From positions 1 to 64,000 of the forward strand of contig JARLJJ010000633.1 of assembly GCA_031291275.1 (NCBI GenBank): a stretch of DNA of 64,000 nucleotides, given 5' to 3'. The position numbers and the translations under genes were made by a program. Origin of the DNA: Formivibrio sp. (lineage in GTDB: Bacteria; Pseudomonadota; Gammaproteobacteria; Burkholderiales; Chitinibacteraceae). The notes under the pieces are model-generated. The model was not told where the DNA came from, did not search any database, and saw nothing but the letters and a program-made list of their open reading frames with translations. This document shows positions 57,136 through 64,000 of this stretch, piece by piece (position 1 is the first letter of the stretch; every line of letters begins with the position of its first letter).

Positions 57136-57372
57136 GTGCCAAATCCAAATGACAACGAAAACTGCAGTAATCGTGATTCCTGCCCAATGCTTGATGCTGA
57201 GACGATCGAAAACATTGCCGAGAAAGCTGCCGATCGGGCTATCGAGAAGATGACCGCGCAGGTCTATCAGGATATTGGGCGAGGAATCGTTTCCAAGCTT
57301 TTCTGGCTATGCGGCGTGGTGCTGGTGGGCCTCGCTTTCTGGCTGGCATCTAAAGGAGCAATCAAACCATGA
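57136..57372 (+). CDS. Small membrane phage protein (GTG start proposed)
   Basis: RBS aaaaggagg followed by GTG; C-terminal TM helix. Confidence 0.5.
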   Translation: MPNPNDNENCSNRDSCPMLDAETIENIAEKAADRAIEKMTAQVYQDIGRGIVSKLFWLCGVVLVGLAFWLASKGAIKP

Positions 57373-57692
57373 AATTCCCTATTGTTATTCGCCGCGATTT
57401 CTCGCGGCTTTTTTATCCTCTGCTGATCTGCATCGTATTTTTTGCGATTGCGGCATGGCTGCCGCGCTGGCTTGGTATTCCGGAGTTGGCGCCCGGCATG
57501 ATGTGGGTGTCGTTGGCTTTTGTGGCGCTCTCTTTTGCGCACATCGGCCGCCGGGTGCTGTTCAAGGTTGATCTGCATGTGCTCATCGATGAGGCCCGAA
57601 AAAGCCCTGCCGGCGCAGGCCTGTGTGTGCTGGGCATCTGCATTGTGCTTGCCGTGCTGATTCCAACCTTTGCCCTGCTTTTTTCTCGGTAG
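57369..57692 (+). CDS. Holin-like multi-TM protein
   Basis: Three hydrophobic segments, directly upstream of a lysozyme-like gene. Confidence 0.55.
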   Translation: MKFPIVIRRDFSRLFYPLLICIVFFAIAAWLPRWLGIPELAPGMMWVSLAFVALSFAHIGRRVLFKVDLHVLIDEARKSPAGAGLCVLGICIVLAVLIPTFALLFSR

Positions 57693-57699
57693 CGCCGCC

Positions 57700-58341
57700 A
57701 TGCGCTGGATCCTTCTTTTACTGCTCCCCGTGTGGGCATACGCAACCAATACAACGGTCGAGCGTGCGCGGCCTTATTTGCCAGTGCTGGCATCTATCGC
57801 CGCCGAGTTGACCCCGCAGGTTCAACCTGCAACGACCTACGCGGGCCAGATCGAGCAGGAGAGCCGCTGGAAAGTGCGCGCTGAGCTCAAGACCGACCGC
57901 GAGTACGGGTTTGGTCTTAGCCAGTGCACGGTGACCAAGCGCTTCAACTGCTTCGACGAAATGCGCCAATCAGGCGACAAGACGCTGGCTCGTTGGCAGT
58001 GGGCTGATCGTTTCGATCCTGCCATGAACATGCGCGTGATCGTACTCAAGGATAAGCAGTGTCTGCGCTACGCCGGCGGCGCGACCGGCTCCGACCGTAA
58101 CGCCATGATGCTGGCCTGTTACAACGGCGGCGGCGGAGGTCTGGTAAGTGACAAAGCTATTTGTCGGGCCAAGTCTGGATGTGATCCGGGCCGGTGGTGG
58201 GGCAATGTCGCGACAACCAGCAATAAATCGCGGGTGAAGTGGCAGGGCTACGGCCAGAGCGCATTCGATATCAACCGGCAGTACCCGGACAACATCATCT
58301 GGAAGTTCGCGCCGAAGTACACGAATTACATGAAGCAATGA
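57700..58341 (+). CDS. Exported transglycosylase-like endolysin
   Basis: N-terminal signal/SAR-like helix; 'QIEQESRWKVRAELKTDREYGFGLSQ', 'MMLACYNGG'. Confidence 0.7.
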   Translation: MRWILLLLLPVWAYATNTTVERARPYLPVLASIAAELTPQVQPATTYAGQIEQESRWKVRAELKTDREYGFGLSQCTVTKRFNCFDEMRQSGDKTLARWQWADRFDPAMNMRVIVLKDKQCLRYAGGATGSDRNAMMLACYNGGGGGLVSDKAICRAKSGCDPGRWWGNVATTSNKSRVKWQGYGQSAFDINRQYPDNIIWKFAPKYTNYMKQ

Positions 58342-58352
58342 GGAGTATCGAT

Positions 58353-58853
58353 ATGGGGAAATTAATTGGCGCTATCACCGGCAATCCAATGATCTTGCTG
58401 TGGATCGCAATCGGCGCTTTTGCTCTGGGTCTGGCAACTGGCGGAGGCGGTGCTTGGTGGATTCAGGGATTGCGCCTGGGTGCTGTCAAGGCTGAATACG
58501 CAGGCTTTGTCGCAACCACCAAGGCGCAAGGTGAGGCTGCACAAAAATTAGCGGATGCCGAACGTAAACGTAACAAACAACTCAAGGATGATTCCGATGC
58601 GACATATCAAACTACTATTGATCAGCTTAAGTCTGATGCTCAGCGCTTGCGCAACGCCCGTGCCTCAAGCCGTTACGTGCCCGCCGCAAGCCCCACGTCC
58701 AGCCGTCCTGACCTCGCCTGTTTCGACCGGGCCGACCTTGAGCGATCGATACAACAACTCGATGCTGAAGTTCAAAGCCTCATTGACTACGGCGACGAGG
58801 GAATTGCCGGGCTCAACATCGGACGCAAGTGGTCCGCAAGCCTTGATCAGTAA
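58353..58853 (+). CDS. Rz-like inner-membrane spanin
   Basis: N-terminal TM then coiled coil; encloses most of a lipoprotein ORF in another frame. Confidence 0.75.
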   Translation: MGKLIGAITGNPMILLWIAIGAFALGLATGGGGAWWIQGLRLGAVKAEYAGFVATTKAQGEAAQKLADAERKRNKQLKDDSDATYQTTIDQLKSDAQRLRNARASSRYVPAASPTSSRPDLACFDRADLERSIQQLDAEVQSLIDYGDEGIAGLNIGRKWSASLDQ

Positions 58854-58857
58854 GTGA
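58597..58857 (+). CDS. Rz1-like spanin lipoprotein
   Basis: MRHIKLLLISLSLMLSAC lipobox, Pro-rich, overlapping the Rz frame. Confidence 0.78.
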   Translation: MRHIKLLLISLSLMLSACATPVPQAVTCPPQAPRPAVLTSPVSTGPTLSDRYNNSMLKFKASLTTATRELPGSTSDASGPQALISK

Positions 58858-58938
58858 TATCGCTAAAACGATGGAGATAAAGCAAAACTGATCTGGTATG
58901 CTGGTCAGGCTGCAATTACCCTTGGTCCGGTAATCCGG

Positions 58939-58970
58939 CAGCAGGCCCCGGCGAAAGTCGGGGCCTTTCC
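58939..58970 (+). terminator. Terminator-like hairpin, copy 1
   Basis: ggccccg-gcgaaagt-cggggcc followed by ttt. Confidence 0.7.
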
Positions 58971-58975
58971 AGTTA

Positions 58976-59158
58976 TCACTGCGCTTCTTCGAGCAAATAT
59001 CCACAAGCATCAGGATTTTGGGCTAACATCAGACGCGCAAACGCCTTTGCTTCAGATAATTTTCTTGGAGTTGGATCGGGAGAGCCGCAGACATTAGCGG
59101 TTATGGGGGTGTCGACCTGAAACATCAGACGTACAAAGTAGAGCTTGTTGTTTTTCAT
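58976..59158 (-). CDS. Small hypothetical protein
   Basis: MKNNKLYFVRLMFQVDTPITANVCGSPDPTPRKLSEAKAFARLMLAQNPDACGYLLEEAQ. Confidence 0.5.
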   Translation of the reverse strand: MKNNKLYFVRLMFQVDTPITANVCGSPDPTPRKLSEAKAFARLMLAQNPDACGYLLEEAQ

Positions 59159-59393
59159 GTTTACTCCAAACAGTAGGCGACCACACCCTGCAAAACATGG
59201 AGAACATCTCCGGTTTTGGTGTGGCCTCCCGCCTGTTCGGCGGCTAAAAAACACAAGCTGATTGAAAATCAACTTGAGTACAAGCGTAATAAACTTTTGG
59301 TGCCTGTGTCAAATGAATCAATTCGCACTGTATGTTTTACGGCTTTTACTGACGTCTACTTTGGAGGTGATGGAACGGGGGGAAGGCTCGGCA

Positions 59394-59424
59394 CAGCAGG
59401 CCCCGGCGAAAGTCGGGGCTTTTC
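59394..59424 (+). terminator. Terminator-like hairpin, copy 2
   Basis: 26-nt direct repeat of the hairpin at 58939 (cagcaggccccggcgaaagtcggggc). Confidence 0.7.
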
Positions 59425-59425
59425 T

Positions 59426-59839
59426 TCACTGAAACATCTTTGCTAGTACATGAGCACCAATAGTCTTTATTACGTCAAAGGTTAACTCTGCCCCTTTTGA
59501 TTTTGCGGTAGCCTTAATCGTTTCCCACATAGTTGTCGATCGCATCGTATCAAGGAGATCGTGCCCTGCCATGGTCAACCTTGGTCCAGATAAGCCATAA
59601 GAAAAATGCCCGTCCATTCCTCTGGATACATGAACACCTTCCACATACCCATTGTTTATTAGCATTTCTAAATGGCCCGCTATCCGAGATACGTTGGCGG
59701 TATATTCTTTAAGTTGCTGCTCATACTCGTCAGCAGTTTGAGTGCTCCATTTGGGCTCGTCGGGTATATCTTCCAAGACATTTTTTTCATCTTCGATGTC
59801 AGTTAATTGCTTCCGCAGCAAATCCCAATCTCGCTTCAT
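59426..59839 (-). CDS. DUF2513 family protein (prophage accessory gene)
   Basis: 'MKRDWDLLRKQL...INNGYVEGV...LSGPRLTMAGHDLLDTMRSTTMWETIK'. Confidence 0.78.
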   Translation of the reverse strand: MKRDWDLLRKQLTDIEDEKNVLEDIPDEPKWSTQTADEYEQQLKEYTANVSRIAGHLEMLINNGYVEGVHVSRGMDGHFSYGLSGPRLTMAGHDLLDTMRSTTMWETIKATAKSKGAELTFDVIKTIGAHVLAKMFQ

Positions 59840-60023
59840 GAATATGGACCCTATGTGGAAAATTTGGGGGAATTTCGATATTGTTCTACTAACTCTGTTT
59901 AGAGTGAATAGTGATGCGTTTTGGAGGATTGCGATTTATAGCTATATAAATCAACGTATTGCAAATTCACCACGTACGGATGTTGTAACTGGCGATACGC
60001 AGGCGGCGATCCATGTCAATTCC

Positions 60024-60467
60024 TTAGTGGCCGATATGTTCCGGCAACTCGCGGATAGCTTCTGCATTGGACGGCGAGAACACCATTTCGGCGGCAATAT
60101 TCCAGTCTACCCAGCGAAAATGTCGATGTTCGCGTTCGGAAAGAACAACATCAATGGGTTCGGGAATTTCCAGGCTGAAAACGTGTTCGGTATTGGTGGT
60201 CACGCCCGGTGCATAACGATGACGCCAGATTTCATAAATCTCGAAATCCGAACTTTGCTGCCAGTCACGCAACGTAAACTGGCCAGCATTCAGGCCTGTT
60301 TCCTCGAAGACTTCACGCTTGGCGGTATCGGCCAATAGTTCGTCGCCTTCCTTGCTGCCGGTAATGGATTGCCAGGCATCCTGGAAATCCACGCGCTCCA
60401 GTAACAGCACTTTCAGGTCGGGTGTGTGAACGATAACGAGAACGGAGATAGGTTGTTTATGGCTCAT
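60024..60467 (-). CDS. nudB: Nudix hydrolase, dihydroneopterin triphosphate diphosphatase-like
   Basis: 'GSKEGDELLADTAKREVFEETGL' Nudix box; 'SEREHRHFRWVDW'. Confidence 0.9.
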   Translation of the reverse strand: MSHKQPISVLVIVHTPDLKVLLLERVDFQDAWQSITGSKEGDELLADTAKREVFEETGLNAGQFTLRDWQQSSDFEIYEIWRHRYAPGVTTNTEHVFSLEIPEPIDVVLSEREHRHFRWVDWNIAAEMVFSPSNAEAIRELPEHIGH

Positions 60468-60572
60468 GATGGCATTATAGAGGTGAAGCTGGGTTCTTGG
60501 GTGAGGTCACAAGCCTTGTCTGGGTAGAAATTGATCGGCCCTGATCGGGCCTTATTAATGGAGAGTGTAGCA

Positions 60573-61508
60573 ATGAAAGTATCACTGGTCGGTATGGGTG
60601 CCGTTGGAACAGAAATCGCAGGTCTGTTGGTGAGCATGTCAGATGTGTCGGAAATCGTTGCGCTGGATCGATCGCGCGAGAAAGCCGAGGCGGAAATTTG
60701 GGATTTTTCCCATACCACTTCATTCACCTATTCCAAGAATCCCTTGCTGGTTGCCGGCGACTATCCGGATACGAAAGATAGCGACATCGTGGTGATTACC
60801 GCGGGTGCCCAGATCGCCAAAGGCCAGAGCCGCGATGCCATTTTGCGTGCCAATACCGTGATCATGCGCGAGATCATCGAACAGGTGGAAAAGTACTCAC
60901 CGAATGCGATCATCATCAATGTGACCAATCCGGTCGAGGTGATTACTCATGTCGCGCTGCGTCACTCATCCTATCCACGTACCAAAGTATTGAGTGCAGG
61001 CACGGTGGTGGACTCGGCACGCTTCATGCGCATTCTGAGCGAGCATGTGTGCATCGATCCGAAGAATATCTTCGGCTACATGCTGGGCGAGCATGGTTCC
61101 ACCGGCTTCATTCCGTGGAGCATTTGCAATGTCTGCGGGCTGGATGTGGATACCTACTGCCGCATGAACGATATTGCGCTTATCGACAAGCCTGCGGTTC
61201 AGCAGGCGGTGCTCGATGTGGGCTACGAAATTTTCAACCGCAAGGGCAATACCAACCACGGCATCGCCGCCAGTGTGTTTCGGGTGATCCGTGCGATTGA
61301 ATCCAACGAGCACTCGGTATTGCCGGTCGGTGTATGCCTGGAAAACCAGTACGGCGTCGATGACGTGGTGATGAGTGTGCCGTGTGTGATCGGTCGTGAT
61401 GGTGTGCAGAAAATCCTTAATTACAGCTTCACCGAATCTGAGCTTGCGGCTTTCAAGAAATCGGAGTCGCATTTGCGTGAAATGATAGAATTGACCCACA
61501 CCTTTTGA
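60573..61508 (+). CDS. L-lactate/malate dehydrogenase family
   Basis: 'VSLVGMGAVGTEIAGLL', 'VTNPVEVITHVAL', 'GYMLGEHGSTGFIPWS'. Confidence 0.88.
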   Translation: MKVSLVGMGAVGTEIAGLLVSMSDVSEIVALDRSREKAEAEIWDFSHTTSFTYSKNPLLVAGDYPDTKDSDIVVITAGAQIAKGQSRDAILRANTVIMREIIEQVEKYSPNAIIINVTNPVEVITHVALRHSSYPRTKVLSAGTVVDSARFMRILSEHVCIDPKNIFGYMLGEHGSTGFIPWSICNVCGLDVDTYCRMNDIALIDKPAVQQAVLDVGYEIFNRKGNTNHGIAASVFRVIRAIESNEHSVLPVGVCLENQYGVDDVVMSVPCVIGRDGVQKILNYSFTESELAAFKKSESHLREMIELTHTF

Positions 61509-61525
61509 GTTGCCACATTCCCCTG

Positions 61526-62749
61526 ATGACCATCCCGCAAGGCATTCCCTGTCCGGTTGAGCGCGCCAATTTTCCATTGCTGGCATGCAATCCCGGACTG
61601 GTTTATTTCGATAACGCGGCAACCACACAAAAGCCCGCTTGCGTACTGGATGCCGAACGCGTGTATTACGAAACAACCAATGCCAATGTGCATCGTGCTG
61701 CGCACAGATTGGCTGTTGCCGCCACAGATGCCTTCGAGGGAGCGCGCACCACGGTCGCGCGCTTTCTGAATGCGGCCAGTGCGGACGAAATTGTTTTTAC
61801 CCGTGGCGCCACCGAGGCGATCAACCTGGTGGCGCAAAGCTGGGGGCGCACGCACTTGCGACCCGGCGATGAAATCCTGCTGACTGAGCTGGAACATCAC
61901 GCCAATATTGTCCCGTGGCAATTATTGGCGCAGCAGACTGGCGTGGTGATTCGTGCAGTGCGGGTGCTGGCGGATGGCGCACTGGATCTCGTTCATTTCC
62001 ACGAACTGCTTTCGCCACGCACCCGGCTGGTGGGTTGTACGCTGGCGTCCAATGCCATCGGCACGATGCCGCCGGTGGCGCAGATCGTTGCCGCTGCGCA
62101 TGCGCAGGATGCCATGGTACTGCTCGATGCCGCGCAAGCCGTGGCCCATCAAGTTGTCGATGTGCAAATGCTTGGCGCTGATTTCTGCGTGTTTTCCGGT
62201 CACAAGGTCTATGGCCCGACCGGTATCGGCGCGTTATGGGCCAGAGGTGAGATTCTGGCGTCAATGCCGCCGTGGCAGGGCGGGGGGGAAATGATCGACC
62301 AAGTCAGCTTTGCCGGATCGACCTTTGCCTCCGCCCCAGCACGGTTCGAGGCAGGAACTCCTCCTATCGCTCAGGCGGTGGGCTTGGCGGCCGCGTTGGA
62401 TTGGTTGATGGCACTGGATCGCACGGCCATCGCGTTGCACGAAAATGGCTTGCGCGAACGGCTGGAAGCCGGGCTGCGATCAATCCCCGGCGTACAGATT
62501 TTTGGTTCGGGATCTGCCAAGGCACCGCTCACCGCCTTGGCCTTCGCGCGAGCGCATCCGTTCGATGTGGCGCAGTTCCTCGATGCGCGTGATATTGCCG
62601 TTCGGGTGGGTAGTCATTGCGCCCAACCGTTGCTGGCTGCGCTGGGTGTACCTGCACTGCTGCGTGTTTCCTTTGCCGCTTACAACACGCCGGATGAAGT
62701 GGATCAATTCCTGGCAGCTTTACCCGAAATACTGGAGTTGCTGGCGTGA
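61526..62749 (+). CDS. Cysteine desulfurase (SufS/CsdA type)
   Basis: 'VYFDNAATTQKP', 'FTRGATEAINLVA', 'FSGHKVYGPTGIGALWAR', 'RVGSHCAQPLL'. Confidence 0.94.
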   Translation: MTIPQGIPCPVERANFPLLACNPGLVYFDNAATTQKPACVLDAERVYYETTNANVHRAAHRLAVAATDAFEGARTTVARFLNAASADEIVFTRGATEAINLVAQSWGRTHLRPGDEILLTELEHHANIVPWQLLAQQTGVVIRAVRVLADGALDLVHFHELLSPRTRLVGCTLASNAIGTMPPVAQIVAAAHAQDAMVLLDAAQAVAHQVVDVQMLGADFCVFSGHKVYGPTGIGALWARGEILASMPPWQGGGEMIDQVSFAGSTFASAPARFEAGTPPIAQAVGLAAALDWLMALDRTAIALHENGLRERLEAGLRSIPGVQIFGSGSAKAPLTALAFARAHPFDVAQFLDARDIAVRVGSHCAQPLLAALGVPALLRVSFAAYNTPDEVDQFLAALPEILELLA

Positions 62750-63156
62750 TGACCCCATTAACCCGGGAAAATGTGGCAAGCCGATTGGCCTCCGCCGTGG
62801 GCTGGGAAGCCAAGAATCGCATGCTGGTGCAATTGGCGCGCGATTTGCCGGCATTGCCCGAAGCGCAGCGTACTGAAGTGAACCGCGTCACCGGTTGTGA
62901 AAGTCGGGTGTGGCTGTCGCTGGAATGGCAGGATGGCAAGTTGCAGATGGCTGCAGGTAGCGATTCGCGCGTCGTGCAAGGTCTGCTGGCGCTGGTATTT
63001 GCGTGTTATCACGGACAAACTGCTGCTGAAATTTTGGGGCTGGACTTCGAGGGCTGGCTCTCTGAACTTGGACTGACCCGTTTCCTGTCTGCATCGCGCA
63101 GCAGTGGACTGCGGGCGATTGTGGCACTTATTCGCGGTGCGGCACAGGTAGCATGA
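62746..63156 (+). CDS. SufE-like sulfur acceptor
   Basis: 'NRVTGCESRVWLSLEW', 'LSASRSSGLRAIVALIR'; overlaps the desulfurase. Confidence 0.92.
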   Translation: MMTPLTRENVASRLASAVGWEAKNRMLVQLARDLPALPEAQRTEVNRVTGCESRVWLSLEWQDGKLQMAAGSDSRVVQGLLALVFACYHGQTAAEILGLDFEGWLSELGLTRFLSASRSSGLRAIVALIRGAAQVA

Positions 63157-63238
63157 TGGCAAGGGTGCTGTATCTAATTTCCATCTAATTTTACTCAGAG
63201 GTGTCATGCCAACTGGGTTAGACAACGACTGAAAAACC

Positions 63239-64000
63239 ATGCTTAAAGAAATCGATCCTAAACATGCCGATGAACTGCTGAAAAGCATGGTGATTCCTCC
63301 GCGCCCGACAATCTTGCTGCAATTGGAGCAAGAGCAGATGCGATCGGAGCCGGATTTTGCACATATTGCGCAACTGATTTCCAGCGATCTGACACTTTCG
63401 GCTGCAGTGTTGAAAACGGTAAATTCGCCCTTTTTTAGCCTGAATAGCCGCGTGTCCTCCGTGCGCCAAGCCTTGCAGCTTCTGGGTTTGCGTAATCTGG
63501 GCAATATCGTGCGCGGGGTGCTGCTTCGCCATGCGCTAAGTCCTGAGGGCGAAGCAAAGATGGAGCGATTCTGGACCAATTCATTGCGTGTTGCCTTGGT
63601 GTCGGCACGTCTGGCTGAGCATATCAGCGGTATCGCTGTGGACGATGCCTACACCTATGGATTGTTCCAGGATTGCGGTATGCCACTGATGCAGGCGCGT
63701 TTTGCCAACTATCGCATTACGCTTGAAAAACGCGAAGGACTGTCTCTGAGCAAGATGCTGGAGGTGGAAGATCAGCGCCACCAGACGAACCATGCCATCG
63801 TCGGCTACTTGCTTGCCCGAACCTGGTTTCTGCCGGAGCACCTGAGCTTGGCGATTCTTAACCATCAAGACATCAGTATCTTCGATGTTCGAGAAGATGA
63901 TAACTGGCTGCATGCCTGCAATTTGATCGCCATCTCTGGATTGGCTGGGCATGTGGTCAGAAAGCACTTCATCCAACCGCCGATTCGAGACTGGCGCCTG
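63239..64000 (+). CDS. HDOD-domain protein (3' end outside window)
   Basis: Open frame from ATG 63239 to the window end: MLKEIDPKHADELLKSMVIPPRPTILLQLEQ...LISSDLTLSAAVLKTVNSPFF. Confidence 0.85.
   Translation, partial: MLKEIDPKHADELLKSMVIPPRPTILLQLEQEQMRSEPDFAHIAQLISSDLTLSAAVLKTVNSPFFSLNSRVSSVRQALQLLGLRNLGNIVRGVLLRHALSPEGEAKMERFWTNSLRVALVSARLAEHISGIAVDDAYTYGLFQDCGMPLMQARFANYRITLEKREGLSLSKMLEVEDQRHQTNHAIVGYLLARTWFLPEHLSLAILNHQDISIFDVREDDNWLHACNLIAISGLAGHVVRKHFIQPPIRDWRL

Larger units (their letters stand above)
21600..59860. mobile_element. Integrated siphovirus-type prophage carrying a DGR
   Basis: Integrase/excisionase at the left end, CI/Cro switch, replication, terminase-portal-capsid-tail-lysis block; inserted between nudB and its probable neighbour, the EEP gene. 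Exact att sites not identified. Confidence 0.93.

Noticed and set aside
60966-61676. 236-aa antisense ORF over the dehydrogenase gene
   Set aside because: Antisense to a clear lactate/malate dehydrogenase; no family resemblance.

Overview
The window is a chromosomal segment of a probable betaproteobacterium (roughly 1-21.5 kb and 60-64 kb) interrupted by a nearly complete siphovirus-type prophage (about 21.6-59.85 kb). Host genes include ubiB, trmL, purU, hemH, pit, selO, two tRNA-Leu(CAG), rnr, clsB, nudB, and sufS/csdA-sufE-like genes. The prophage has a leftward int/xis arm, a CI/Cro/CII switch, a Toprim-helicase, a GpA-type terminase, a lambda-like portal, a fused protease-capsid ORF, a tail module resembling gene transfer agent tails, and a lysis cassette. 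The most exciting element is a diversity-generating retroelement (DGR) in the leftward arm (24.8-28.2 kb). It contains a DGR-type reverse transcriptase (YVDD; IGNLSSQ), an Avd-like accessory protein, one template repeat (TR, 25917-26007), and three tandem target genes, each ending in its own variable repeat (VR). By direct alignment, TR differs from the three VRs at 13, 9 and 11 positions. All 33 differences fall on T in the + strand (adenine in the coding/template RNA sense), the hallmark of adenine-specific mutagenic retrohoming. Each VR is followed, exactly 32 nt past its end, by an identical GC hairpin (GCGGGC-GCAA-GCCCGC on the coding strand) that the TR lacks. The TR lies inside an ORF continuous with the RT, and the cassette looks translationally coupled to a phage kinase, a 34-aa membrane peptide and a PAPS-reductase-like gene. 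Other notable items: a -1 frameshift tail chaperone with an unlisted GT extension, a terminator-like T8 hairpin inside the protease-capsid ORF, a Hint domain at the end of a tail protein, a 12-copy bidirectional repeat between the helicase and terminase genes, a distal operator-like cluster, and a SLATT-like protein.
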